This document shows, piece after piece, positions 26,243 through 34,741 of a stretch of DNA of 55,385 nucleotides. Where the stretch lies: contig MKUJ01000012.1 in NCBI GenBank assembly GCA_001897755.1, positions 21,241 to 76,625 of the forward strand, written 5' to 3'. Origin of the DNA: Afipia sp. 64-13 (GTDB lineage: Bacteria > Pseudomonadota > Alphaproteobacteria > Rhizobiales > Xanthobacteraceae). Each line of letters starts with the position of its first letter. The stretch's first letter is position 1. A model generated the notes under the pieces. The model made no database searches, had not been told where the DNA came from, and worked only from the letters and a program-made list of their open reading frames with translations. Both the position numbers and the translations under genes were made by a program.

Positions 26243-27583
26243 TCAAATCACCGGCTGCAGCGTCTCCAGGAAGCGCACCGGCTCGCCGGTCGCGGGCGTC
26301 ACGATCTCGCCCTGCCACATCACCCGGCGGCCACGGACGATGGTGCCGACCGGCCAGCCGGTCACACCCATCCCGTCATAAGGCGTCCACGCCGCCTTGG
26401 ACGCGGTCCACGCGTTGGTGATGGTCTCTCGCCGCTTCATATCGACCACGGTGAAATCGGCGTCGTAGCCCGCCGCGATGCGGCCCTTGCAAGCGATATT
26501 GAAAATCCGCGCCGGGCCCGCGCTCGTCAGATCGACAAAGCGCGCCAGCGACAGGCGCCCCGCATTGACGTGATCGAGCATGGTCGGCACCAGCGTCTGC
26601 ACGCCGGTCATTCCCGAAGGCGCATTCGGATAGGTCTTGGCCTTCTCCTCGAGCGTATGCGGGGCGTGGTCGGAGCCAAGCACATCGACGATGCCCTGCG
26701 CGATGCCCTGCCAGATGCCTTCGCGGTGGTCGGCGCCGCGCACCGGCGGATTCATCTGCGCACGGGTGCCGAGCCGCTCATAGCATTCCGGCGCGACCAG
26801 TGTCAGATGATGCGGCGTCGCCTCGCAGGTGGCGACGTCCTTGTGGTCGCGCAGGTACTCGATCTCATCCTTGGTCGAGATATGCAGCACATGGATACGC
26901 TTGCCGGTCTCGCGCGCCAGCGCCACCAGACGCTGCGTCGCCTTCAGCGCGGCCATCTCGTCGCGCCAGACCGGATGTGAACGCGGATCGTTCTCGACGC
27001 GCAGCCCCTTGCGATCGTTGAGACGATACTCATCCTCGGCATGAAACGCCGCGCGGCGGCGGATCACCTGGAAGATCTTCCGCAGGCTCTCGTCGTCCTC
27101 GACCAGCAGGCTGCCGGTGGAGGAGCCGATGAACACCTTGACGCCGGCGCAGCCGTGCGCGCGTTCGAGCTCCGGCAGATCGCGGACGTTCTCGCGCGTG
27201 CCGCCGATGAAGAAGGCGAAATCGCAATGCATCCGGTGATGGCCAGCCTGGATTTTCGCCGCGAAGGCCTCCGCGGTCACCGTCAGCGGATTGGTGTTCG
27301 GCATCTCGAATACCGCCGTGACGCCGCCCATCACCGCGCTGCGCGAGCCGGTTTCCAGATCCTCCTTGTGGGTCAGGCCCGGCTCGCGGAAATGCACCTG
27401 CGTGTCGATCACCCCGGGCAGGATGTGCAGGCCCCGGCAGTCGATCTCCTCGCGCGCGCTGGCCTGAGCGAGCCCACCGATCGCGGCGATCCGGCCGCCC
27501 GCGATGCCGATGTCGCCGACGCCTTCACCGTCCTGATTGACGATCGTACCTGATCTGAGAATCGTATCAAAAGTCTGAGCCAT
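26243..27583 (-). CDS. Dihydroorotase-family amidohydrolase with altered first metal ligand
   Basis: A 446-residue cyclic amidohydrolase most like dihydroorotase, which cyclises carbamoyl-aspartate in pyrimidine synthesis. Metal-site residues are Lys149 (GVKVFIGSSTG, the carboxylated lysine), His181, His231/His234 and Asp305 (DVLGSDHAPH). The usual HxH at the first strand reads DTQVHFREPG, so the first His is Gln62 and only His64 remains. EMPNTNPLT and PSGMTGVQTLVP fit dihydroorotase rather than allantoinase or hydantoinase. ATG 27583 is chosen because the conserved domain starts there; the frame to 27682 is unsupported. No pyrB lies nearby. Because of Gln62 I leave the symbol blank. Confidence 0.85.
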   Translation of the reverse strand: MAQTFDTILRSGTIVNQDGEGVGDIGIAGGRIAAIGGLAQASAREEIDCRGLHILPGVIDTQVHFREPGLTHKEDLETGSRSAVMGGVTAVFEMPNTNPLTVTAEAFAAKIQAGHHRMHCDFAFFIGGTRENVRDLPELERAHGCAGVKVFIGSSTGSLLVEDDESLRKIFQVIRRRAAFHAEDEYRLNDRKGLRVENDPRSHPVWRDEMAALKATQRLVALARETGKRIHVLHISTKDEIEYLRDHKDVATCEATPHHLTLVAPECYERLGTRAQMNPPVRGADHREGIWQGIAQGIVDVLGSDHAPHTLEEKAKTYPNAPSGMTGVQTLVPTMLDHVNAGRLSLARFVDLTSAGPARIFNIACKGRIAAGYDADFTVVDMKRRETITNAWTASKAAWTPYDGMGVTGWPVGTIVRGRRVMWQGEIVTPATGEPVRFLETLQPVI

Positions 27584-27762
27584 CGCTTGCAAACGCCGTT
27601 TTTCGGAGAGGACAAACCCACACGGGTCTTGTTGCGGCCACTCTACCGTCTTACCTTGGCGAGGGATATGCGCGCCGCGCATTTTCCCGGAAACCCCCAG
27701 AAAAACTCCCGGAAAACTCCAACCCCTTTCCGTCCGAGAGTCTGACAGAACAGCCTTTTGCC

Positions 27763-28632
27763 ATGAAAGCAGCCCTGCTCCCCGATCGCGGCGTGGTGAA
27801 GGTCAGCGGGCCCGACGCCCGCGGCTTTCTCAACGGCCTCGTCACCACCGATATCGAACAGTTGCAGCCGGGCGCGGCGCGCTTCGGTGCGCTGCTGACG
27901 CCGCAAGGAAAAATCATCACCGACTTTCTGGTGACCGAGACGGCCGACGGCGCGCTGCTGTTCGACTGCCCGAAGGCGTTGGCCAAACCATTTGCCGACC
28001 GCCTCACCTTCTACCGGCTGCGCGCCAAGGTCACGATCGAAAACCTGTCCGAGCAACTCGGCGTGCTGGCGATCTGGGGCGGCGAGCCCGCGGCAAAACC
28101 GGATTTCACATTCGCCGATCCGCGCGATGCGCGGCTTGGGTCGCGGATCATCCTTCGTCCGGACGACGCATTGCAGGCCGCCGCATCACTCGACGCCACG
28201 CTGCTCGATGCCTCCGCTTTCGAGGCGCATCGCATTGCCTGCGGCACCCCGCGCGGCGGCCTCGATTTCGCTTACGGCGACGCATTTCCGCACGAGACCA
28301 ACATGGACCGCCTGCACGGCGTCGATTTCGGCAAGGGCTGCTATGTCGGCCAGGAGGTCGTCTCCCGCATGCAGCATCGCGGCACCGCGCGCACCCGCGT
28401 CATTCGCGTCGCGGTCAACGATGGCGCGCCCGAGCCGGGCACCGCGATCACGGCTGGCGAGAAATCGATCGGCACCATGGGATCGTCCGCGGAAGGACGC
28501 GGCCTCGCGCTGTTGCGGATGGATCGCGCCAGCGATGCGCTCGATGCCGGCGAGCCGCTGCTCGCGGGCGGCATTCCGATCACACTCGTCTCGCCGGACG
28601 ACGTCCGGCCTCAGACGAAAGCTCACGCATGA
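27763..28632 (+). CDS. ygfZ: YgfZ/GcvT-type folate-binding protein
   Basis: A 289-residue GcvT-like protein that helps repair or mature iron-sulfur clusters, using tetrahydrofolate in E. coli YgfZ. The signature KGCYVGQEVVSRMQHRG contains the invariant redox Cys of the family motif K-G-C-Y-x-G-Q-E. The N-terminus VVKVSGPDARGFLNGLVTTDI and GALLTPQGKIITDFLV are the GcvT-type folate-binding strands. The stop overlaps the tag start as ATGA (28629-28632), so the genes are translationally coupled. It diverges from the dihydroorotase-like gene. Confidence 0.93.
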   Translation: MKAALLPDRGVVKVSGPDARGFLNGLVTTDIEQLQPGAARFGALLTPQGKIITDFLVTETADGALLFDCPKALAKPFADRLTFYRLRAKVTIENLSEQLGVLAIWGGEPAAKPDFTFADPRDARLGSRIILRPDDALQAAASLDATLLDASAFEAHRIACGTPRGGLDFAYGDAFPHETNMDRLHGVDFGKGCYVGQEVVSRMQHRGTARTRVIRVAVNDGAPEPGTAITAGEKSIGTMGSSAEGRGLALLRMDRASDALDAGEPLLAGGIPITLVSPDDVRPQTKAHA

Positions 28633-29267
28633 CCAAGGCTCGCTTGCACGCGGACGGGTTGCATCGTTGTCCGTGGCCCGGTGACGACCCGTTCTATGTC
28701 GCTTATCACGACCTCGAATGGGGCGTGCCGGAATATGACGACCGCGCGCTGTTCGAGAAACTCATTCTCGACGGCTTTCAGGCCGGGTTGTCGTGGATCA
28801 CCATCCTGCGCAAGCGCGACAATTTCCGCAAAGCCTTCGACGGTTTCGAGCCGGAGGCGATCGCCCGTTACGACGCCAGGAAGATCGCGGCGCTGATGAA
28901 CGATGCCGGCATCGTGCGCAATCGCGCCAAGATCGAAGGCACGGTCGGCAGCGCCAAAGCCTATCTGAAAATCATGGAGGAAGGCCCCGGCTTCTCCAAG
29001 CTGCTGTGGAGCTTTGTCGACGGCCAGCCGAAGGTCAACGCCTTCAAGACCACCACGAGCGTGCCCGCCGCAACGCCGGTGTCGATCGCGATGTCAAAGG
29101 AATTGCAATCGCGCGGCTTCAAATTCGTCGGTCCGACCATCGTCTACGCCTTCATGCAGGCCACCGGCATGGTCAACGATCATCTCGTCGCCTGCCACTG
29201 TCACAGCAGATTAAGCACCGCGAAGCGACCGGCGCGCGCGACGACACCGCGCGGAAAGGCCAAATGA
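28629..29267 (+). CDS. tag: DNA-3-methyladenine glycosylase I
   Basis: Base-excision enzyme that removes 3-methyladenine from alkylated DNA. The 212-residue length and motifs fit Tag: RCPWPGDDPFYVAYHDLEWGVPEYDDRALFEKLILDGFQAGLSWITIL at the N-terminus with zinc-binding Cys14 and His27, and the C-terminal zinc ligands in HLVACHCHS. The helix-hairpin-helix-like DNA grip is in the central region. It overlaps ygfZ by 4 nt upstream and the HD-domain gene by 4 nt downstream, so the three form one translationally coupled unit. Confidence 0.95.
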   Translation: MTKARLHADGLHRCPWPGDDPFYVAYHDLEWGVPEYDDRALFEKLILDGFQAGLSWITILRKRDNFRKAFDGFEPEAIARYDARKIAALMNDAGIVRNRAKIEGTVGSAKAYLKIMEEGPGFSKLLWSFVDGQPKVNAFKTTTSVPAATPVSIAMSKELQSRGFKFVGPTIVYAFMQATGMVNDHLVACHCHSRLSTAKRPARATTPRGKAK

Positions 29268-29875
29268 GCGCGGCGAAGACCTCAGGGCCCGCGCCTCGCG
29301 CCTGGCAGCGCATGCTGTCGGGGCGGCGGCTCGATCTGCTCGATCCCTCGCCGCTCGATATCGAAGTGACGGACATCGCGCACGGCCTTGCCCGCGTCGC
29401 CCGCTGGAACGGGCAGACCCACGGTCCGCATATCTTTTCGGTCGCGCAACACACCCTGCTGGTCGAAGCGGTGATGCGTGCGCAGTCGCCGCGCATCGAT
29501 CATCGCGTCCGGCTCGCCGCAATGCTGCACGACGCGCCGGAATACGTGATCGGCGACATGATCTCGCCGTTCAAGGCGGTAATCGGCGGCTCTTACAAGC
29601 AAGTGGAAAAACGCCTGCTGTCGGCGATCCATATCCGGTTCGGCCTGCCCGCCATCCTGCCGGCCGAGATCGAAAAACTGATCAAGACCGCCGACATGGG
29701 CGCGGCCTATCTGGAAGCGACGCATCTTGCCGGTTTCAGCGTGACCGAGGCGAGGCGGCTGTTCGGACGCGACCCGAAACTGCCGCCCGCCATCCAGCAT
29801 GACTATCTGGCGCCGTGGTCGGCGACCAAGGCCGAGAAACGCTTCATGGCCCGCTTCAAGGCATTGCTCGCCTGA
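29264..29875 (+). CDS. HD-domain phosphohydrolase (YfbR-like)
   Basis: A 203-residue HD-superfamily protein. Metal-binding His in FSVAQHTLLV, the HD pair in AAMLHDAPEYVIGDMISPFK, and the later Asp in KTADMGAAYLEATHL match the H...HD...D order of YfbR-type 5'-deoxynucleotidases and related phosphohydrolases. Substrate is uncertain. ATG 29264 overlaps the tag TGA as ATGA and fixes the start; the longer frame beginning at 28793 lies inside tag and is false. Its position suggests a housekeeping role in nucleotide sanitation, which is inference. Confidence 0.88.
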   Translation: MSAAKTSGPAPRAWQRMLSGRRLDLLDPSPLDIEVTDIAHGLARVARWNGQTHGPHIFSVAQHTLLVEAVMRAQSPRIDHRVRLAAMLHDAPEYVIGDMISPFKAVIGGSYKQVEKRLLSAIHIRFGLPAILPAEIEKLIKTADMGAAYLEATHLAGFSVTEARRLFGRDPKLPPAIQHDYLAPWSATKAEKRFMARFKALLA

Positions 29876-29969
29876 AGTTCCGGTTTCCGGAAGCCGGCGC
29901 GCCTCGCGCCGTCTCCGATCCAGCTTCCGCCGTCACGCGCGGTGACGTATAACAGGCCGGATTTCAGGG

Positions 29970-30482
29970 ATGGTCATGATTTACGTCTGCTCGCTTGCCG
30001 ATCTTCACGCCACCGTCGAAGCCTGCGGTGCGACGCACATCCTCACCGTGATGGGCAAGGTGGAAAAGGCCACGCGCCCTGCTTCGGTGCGGGCGGAAAA
30101 CCACATGCGCATTTCGATGGACGACATCACCGAGACGGCGATGGGCTTCACCGTGCCTGCACTCAATCATGTCGAGCAGGCGCTGGACTTCGTGCGCACA
30201 TGGGATCGCACGGCACCGCTGGTGATCCATTGCTTCGCCGGCATCAGCCGCTCGACCGCGAGCGCGTTCATGACCGCCTGCGCGCTCAATCCGCATCGCG
30301 ACGAGGCTGAAATCGCCCATCAGATCCGCGCCGCTTCCGCCAGCGCGAGCCCGAACCGTCTTCTGGTGACGCTGGCGGATCGCGCGCTCGGCCGCGAAGG
30401 CCGCATGCTGCGCGCGCTCGACAGCATCGGGCCTGGCAACATGGCGATCGAGGGCCGGCCGTTCCACATCAACATCGAATGA
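29970..30482 (+). CDS. Protein-tyrosine phosphatase family protein
   Basis: A 170-residue dual-specificity-like phosphatase. The P-loop HCFAGISRST (His87, Cys88, Arg94) is the HCx5R motif with the following Ser/Thr. No signal peptide or membrane segment, so it is cytoplasmic. Relatives in Rhizobiales are annotated as tyrosine phosphatase or phosphatase with unknown substrate. The stop overlaps the start of the nrtR-like gene as ATGA (30479-30482), so the two are coupled. A 94-bp gap separates it from the HD gene. ATG 29970 and ATG 29976 are both possible. Confidence 0.85.
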   Translation: MVMIYVCSLADLHATVEACGATHILTVMGKVEKATRPASVRAENHMRISMDDITETAMGFTVPALNHVEQALDFVRTWDRTAPLVIHCFAGISRSTASAFMTACALNPHRDEAEIAHQIRAASASASPNRLLVTLADRALGREGRMLRALDSIGPGNMAIEGRPFHINIE

Positions 30483-31519
30483 ACTCAACATTAAAACCGC
30501 ATGACAAGTCATTGTCGCCGCATGGTGCCGACCCGGCGGCGGGCGAACAGCTCCTGCCGCCGATCGAGATCGGGCTGACGGCGGCGATCGTCTCCATCGA
30601 AGGCAACGAGCCGCTGATCCTGACCGCGCCCGGCGCGGGCGACGAACTGGCGGGACTGCCCTTCGGTCCCTTCAACGCGGTAGCGCACCGCACCTTCGAG
30701 ATCGGACTGCGCTCCTGGGTGCAGGAACAGACCGGACTGCAACTCGGCTATGTCGAACAGCTCTACACTTTCGGCGATCGCGGCCGCCACGCGCAGGTCG
30801 ACGACACCAACGCGCACATGGTGTCGATCGGTTATCTCGCGCTGACCCGCGCCGCCGACAACACCTCGAAGCCGCAGGTGGCCGGCGCGACGTTCGATCC
30901 ATGGTACCGCTATTTTCCTTGGGAAGACTGGCGCGCCGACAAGCCGGCGATGCTCGACAACGTTATCATCCCGGCGCTGACGGAATGGGCGGCACGCTCC
31001 GAGAAGCCCAACCCCACCCATGCGCTCGGCCGGCAGGATCGGGTCAGGCTGTATTTCGGCCTCGAGGGCGCGCACTGGGACGAGGAGCGGGTGCTCGACC
31101 GCTATGAGCTGCTCTATGAGGCCGGGCTGATCGAGGAAGCCAAACGCGACGGCCGACCCGCCGCGCTGACGCGCAAGAGCCTGCCGAGCCTCGGCGCGCC
31201 GATGAAGTTCGATCATCGCCGCATCCTCGCCACCGCGATCGCGCGGCTACGCGCCAAGCTGAAATATCGTCCGGTGGTGTTCGAGATGCTGCCGCCGGAA
31301 TTCACCCTCACCGATCTGCAGCGCACGGTGGAGGCGATCTCGGGCCGTCATCTGCACAAGCAGAATTTCCGCCGCCTGGTCGAGGCCGAGGCACTGGTGG
31401 AGCCGACCGGCGAAGTCTCCACGCAGACCGGCGGACGGCCGGCAGCGCTGTTTCGATTCCGGCGCGAGGTGTTGCAGGAGCGCCCCGCGCCCGGATTGCG
31501 GGTGCGCGGACGGCGCTAG
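30479..31519 (+). CDS. nrtR: NrtR-type transcriptional regulator (NUDIX-related sensor plus winged helix)
   Basis: Regulator of NAD synthesis that in the NrtR family senses ADP-ribose or related NAD products. The N-terminal part (about 29-150) is NUDIX-like, but its box reads RSWVQEQTGL where RExxEExGL is expected, so hydrolysis is unlikely. The C-terminal part (about 235-335) is the typical NrtR winged helix: LRAKLKYRPVVFEMLPPEF, TLTDLQRTVEAISGRHLHKQNFRRLVE and the closing GGRPAALFRF. It lies 2 kb upstream of nadA-nadB-nadC. The family identification is firm from the C-terminus and the context; direct control of nad genes is inferred. Confidence 0.85.
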   Translation: MNSTLKPHDKSLSPHGADPAAGEQLLPPIEIGLTAAIVSIEGNEPLILTAPGAGDELAGLPFGPFNAVAHRTFEIGLRSWVQEQTGLQLGYVEQLYTFGDRGRHAQVDDTNAHMVSIGYLALTRAADNTSKPQVAGATFDPWYRYFPWEDWRADKPAMLDNVIIPALTEWAARSEKPNPTHALGRQDRVRLYFGLEGAHWDEERVLDRYELLYEAGLIEEAKRDGRPAALTRKSLPSLGAPMKFDHRRILATAIARLRAKLKYRPVVFEMLPPEFTLTDLQRTVEAISGRHLHKQNFRRLVEAEALVEPTGEVSTQTGGRPAALFRFRREVLQERPAPGLRVRGRR

Positions 31520-31541
31520 ATCCGGTCAGCAAAAAGGACGA

Positions 31542-32075
31542 TCAGTCCGTCTTGGACTTGCGCAGTTCCAGCGCGGGCTCGGAGCGGATCTGCTCGACCC
31601 GCGAGGCGTCGGCCGATCGCATCTCCGGCGGATGCAGCGAGCGCGGCTTGCGCGAGCGCGTGATGGCGCGGGTCAGCAGCGTGCGGACATTGCCCTGACG
31701 GCGGAAGTCGCAATAGGCGAAGCCGAGCCCGGAGACCGAACCGCGGAAGCTGATCTCGTCCGACTTGTTGAGGTTGAAGCACGGCTCGAACGGCATGCCC
31801 CTGAGCGAGGCGCAGACCGCGCCGCTGCGCACCTGCAGCGTGTTGGTCGGCAGCCGGACATGGCGCACCTGCCCCTTGCCGCTGAACTGCACCGAGCCAG
31901 CGACCGAGCCGTCGTCATAGATCCGTCCGGCGCCGCGGGTGCCGTCGAAGCAGTTGAAGGAGAACAGCTTGCCGATGACGAATTTGCGCGCTTCGTCCGG
32001 GCCCAGGGTCTCGGCATAGGCCGATGCGCAGAACGATCCTGCAAGCAGGATTCCAAAGGCAAAACGCGCAAGCAT
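31542..32075 (-). CDS. Secreted hypothetical protein
   Basis: A 177-residue protein with a clear signal peptide (MLARFAFGILLAGSFCASAYA, cleavage near residue 21) followed by ETLGPDEARKFVIGKLFSFNCFDGTRGAGRIYDDGS and a Cys-containing beta-rich region (AVCASLRGMPFEPCFNL). It is predicted periplasmic. The Lys/Arg-rich tail is not conserved-looking. I recognise no domain. Start 32075 is taken because it gives the signal peptide; the frame reaching 32153 does not. It converges with nrtR (22 bp between stops). Confidence 0.75.
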   Translation of the reverse strand: MLARFAFGILLAGSFCASAYAETLGPDEARKFVIGKLFSFNCFDGTRGAGRIYDDGSVAGSVQFSGKGQVRHVRLPTNTLQVRSGAVCASLRGMPFEPCFNLNKSDEISFRGSVSGLGFAYCDFRRQGNVRTLLTRAITRSRKPRSLHPPEMRSADASRVEQIRSEPALELRKSKTD

Positions 32076-32203
32076 GCTGCGACTCCAACTCACGAAACTG
32101 ACGGGTTCAGGCAACGGCGCGGCGCGCCCGGAGCTTAACCCGCTGATTACCATACCAACCGTGGCAACATTGGAGCAGCATGGTTTGCAAAGTCTGAACG
32201 TCC

Positions 32204-33190
32204 TCAGGCTATTTTCACCACCAGCCGGCCGCGGATCTGACCGGCGAGAATCTTCGGCGCCGTTTCCATGACCTCGTCGAGACTGATTTCGTGAGTGATT
32301 TCAGCAAGTTTTGCCCTGTCCAGATCCTTGGCGAGGCGCTCCCAGGCGACCTTTCGCCGCGCGATCGGGCACATCACGGAATCGATGCCCAAAAGGCACA
32401 CCCCGCGCAAAATGAAAGGCGCGACCGAGGACGGCAGATCCATGCCTCCGGCAAGACCGCAGGCGGCGATGGCGCCGTGATATTTCGTCATCGACAGCAG
32501 ATTGGCCAATGTCGTCGAGCCGACACTGTCGACGCCGCCCGCCCAGCGCTCCTTGGCGAGCGGCTTGGCCGCCGCCGAGAACTCGTTGCGGTCGATGACC
32601 TCCGCCGCGCCGAGGTCGCGCAGATAGCCGGCCTCGCTTGTGCGGCCGGTGGAGGCGATCACATGGAAGCCAAGTCTGGCCAGCAACGAGATCGCCACCG
32701 AGCCGACGCCGCCGGCCGCGCCGGTGACGATCATCGCGCCATCGTTCGGCGTCAGGCCGTGCTTCTCCAGCGCCAGCACCGCCAGCATCGCGGTGAAGCC
32801 CGCGGTGCCGATCGCCATGGCGTCGCGGCCGCTCATGCCGGCGGGCAGCGCCACCAGCCAGTCGCCCTTGACCCGGACGCGCTCGGCATAGGCGCCGAGA
32901 TGGGTCTCGCCCATACCCCAGCCGGTGCCGATCACCTTGTCGCCGGCGCGCCAGGACGGATGCGTCGACTGGATCACCGTGCCGGCGAAATCGATGCCCG
33001 CGATCATCGGAAAACGCCGCACCACCGGCGCCTTGCCGCTGATGGCAAGACCGTCCTTGTAGTTCACCGTCGACCATTCGACGGCGACGGTGACGTCGCC
33101 CTCCATCAGATCGGCGTCATCGAACTGCGTCAGCGCGGCGGTGGTGCCCTTCTCCGCCTTGTCGATCCGAATTGCCTTGAAAATCGCCAC
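32204..33190 (-). CDS. MDR family oxidoreductase (acrylyl-CoA reductase AcuI / YhdH-like)
   Basis: A 328-residue medium-chain zinc-independent dehydrogenase. The GroES-like domain shows [36 protein letters not shown], and the Rossmann part [44 protein letters not shown] and [20 protein letters not shown] match the YhdH/YhfP (AcuI) branch, whose members reduce acrylyl-CoA or quinones with NADPH. The start is GTG at 33190 ([10 protein letters not shown]); the longer frame to 33295 has no support. It diverges from nadA across about 320 bp. Confidence 0.9.
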   Translation of the reverse strand: MAIFKAIRIDKAEKGTTAALTQFDDADLMEGDVTVAVEWSTVNYKDGLAISGKAPVVRRFPMIAGIDFAGTVIQSTHPSWRAGDKVIGTGWGMGETHLGAYAERVRVKGDWLVALPAGMSGRDAMAIGTAGFTAMLAVLALEKHGLTPNDGAMIVTGAAGGVGSVAISLLARLGFHVIASTGRTSEAGYLRDLGAAEVIDRNEFSAAAKPLAKERWAGGVDSVGSTTLANLLSMTKYHGAIAACGLAGGMDLPSSVAPFILRGVCLLGIDSVMCPIARRKVAWERLAKDLDRAKLAEITHEISLDEVMETAPKILAGQIRGRLVVKIA

Positions 33191-33514
33191 GGCCCGCTCC
33201 CAAAATTGCTTTGGGCCGACACTAAACTCCTGTCCTGACGGGTCAAATTGAACCAATGTTGCAGTGGCTAACGGCAGTCGACGACATATTTTCAAGGCGT
33301 GGAATTTTGTTCAGATAGCTCTGGCGAGCGCGGCTTGGACCTGTTATATTTGTTTTGCTCGTTTTGAGAATAACGAACGGGCAACCGAAACGCCAAGCCA
33401 ACCGCAGCAGCCGTTTCGGCGACATCGCAATCGGAATGCCGGCCTTTGTGCCGGATTTCTCAGACCAGATATATGCTCATAACGAGTATATGGTCAGGGA
33501 GGCAGAGTAAGGAT
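33191..33514. other. Intergenic region carrying the nadA control region
   Basis: 324 bp between the divergent oxidoreductase and nadA starts. No ORF of family resemblance. Notable elements are a palindrome just before nadA (annotated separately) and a second CTC-N5-GAG pair at 33358-33368, with the AT-rich stretch GTTATATTTGTTTTG ahead of it, a possible promoter region. Confidence 0.4.
33471..33491. promoter_or_regulatory. Candidate NrtR operator upstream of nadA
   Basis: ATATGCTC (33471-33478) and GAGTATAT (33484-33491) form an inverted repeat with one mismatch around a 5-nt spacer, ending 23 bp before the nadA ATG. The position fits a repressor site at or just after the transcription start. 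Assignment to the NrtR-like protein is by context: a regulator of that family is encoded 2 kb upstream, and no other regulator lies nearby. Confidence 0.6.
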
Positions 33515-34627
33515 ATGGCTCTCGCTGGTATCTACGGTCCCGACGATCTGGGCCACGCCGTACCGCCGCACGCCGCGCCGCAGACCCCCGGCAGCATCGC
33601 TGTCGAGAATCCCGCGCGCGCTTTGCCGATGCCTTCGCTGGACTGGACCCCGGAGGTCGAGCGCGAGACCGCGCACCTTTACGAGCGGGTGAAAACCGTC
33701 ATTCCGCCGATCGAGTGGCCGTTCATGGCGCCTTACGTCAAGGCGATCAACGAGCTCAAGCGCGAGCGCAACGCCGTGATCCTGGCGCACAACTACCAGA
33801 CGCCGGAAATCTTCAACTGCGTCTCCGACATCGTCGGCGACTCGCTGAAGCTCGCGATCGAGGCCACCAAGGTGAAGGCCGACGTGATCGTCCAGTGCGG
33901 CGTGCACTTCATGGCCGAGACCGCGAAGATCCTCAACCCGTCCAAGACGGTGCTGATCCCGGATTCGCGCGCCGGCTGCTCGCTCGCCTCCGCCATCACC
34001 GGCGAGGACGTGCGGCTGCTGCGCGAGCGCTTCCCCGGCGTGCCGGTGGTCGCCTATGTCAACACCTCCGCCGACGTGAAGGCGGAAGTCGATATCTGCT
34101 GCACCTCCTCGAACGCGGTGGCCGTGGTGGAAAGCCTCGGCTCCGACACCGTGATCATGGTGCCGGACCAGTATCTGGCGAAGTACGTCGCCTCGCAGAC
34201 CAAGGTGAAGATCATCGCCTGGAAGGGTGCGTGCGAGGTGCACGAGCGCTTCACCGGCGACGAACTGCGCAGCTACCGGCAAGCCGATCCGACCGTGCAG
34301 ATCATCGCGCATCCCGAATGCCCGCCCGACGTGATCGCGGAGGCGGACTTCACCGGCTCGACCGCGCACATGATCGACTGGGTGCGCAACCACAAGCCGC
34401 AGCGCGTGGTGATGGTCACCGAATGCTCGATGGCCGACAACGTCCAGGCGGAACTGCCGCAGGTCAACTTCATCAAGCCGTGCAACCTGTGCCCGCACAT
34501 GAAGCGGATCACGCTGCCGAAGATTCTCGACAGCCTGGTCTACATGCGCGAGGAAATCGTGATCGATCCGATGATCGCGGATCGGGCGCGGCGCTCGGTG
34601 GAACGGATGATCAATCTGAAGAATTGA
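33515..34627 (+). CDS. nadA: Quinolinate synthase NadA
   Basis: Fe-S enzyme that condenses iminoaspartate with dihydroxyacetone phosphate to quinolinate, step two of NAD synthesis. The 370-residue protein shows the three cluster cysteines in [21 protein letters not shown] and [16 protein letters not shown], plus AHNYQTPEI and AHPECPPDV of the substrate site. The start ATG at 33515 is the first with family sense; the frame opening at 33446 crosses the operator palindrome. nadB and nadC follow on the same strand with gaps of 114 and 34 bp, making one operon. Confidence 0.97.
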   Translation: MALAGIYGPDDLGHAVPPHAAPQTPGSIAVENPARALPMPSLDWTPEVERETAHLYERVKTVIPPIEWPFMAPYVKAINELKRERNAVILAHNYQTPEIFNCVSDIVGDSLKLAIEATKVKADVIVQCGVHFMAETAKILNPSKTVLIPDSRAGCSLASAITGEDVRLLRERFPGVPVVAYVNTSADVKAEVDICCTSSNAVAVVESLGSDTVIMVPDQYLAKYVASQTKVKIIAWKGACEVHERFTGDELRSYRQADPTVQIIAHPECPPDVIAEADFTGSTAHMIDWVRNHKPQRVVMVTECSMADNVQAELPQVNFIKPCNLCPHMKRITLPKILDSLVYMREEIVIDPMIADRARRSVERMINLKN

Positions 34628-34741
34628 GCATCTACGTGGGCTCGATGCGACCACGATCTCCAGCCGTCACGCCTGCAAGGCAGACGAAGACAACTTCGAT
34701 GTTGAAGGCGGCATGAGGTTTCTCAACCGAGGACGACGCCT

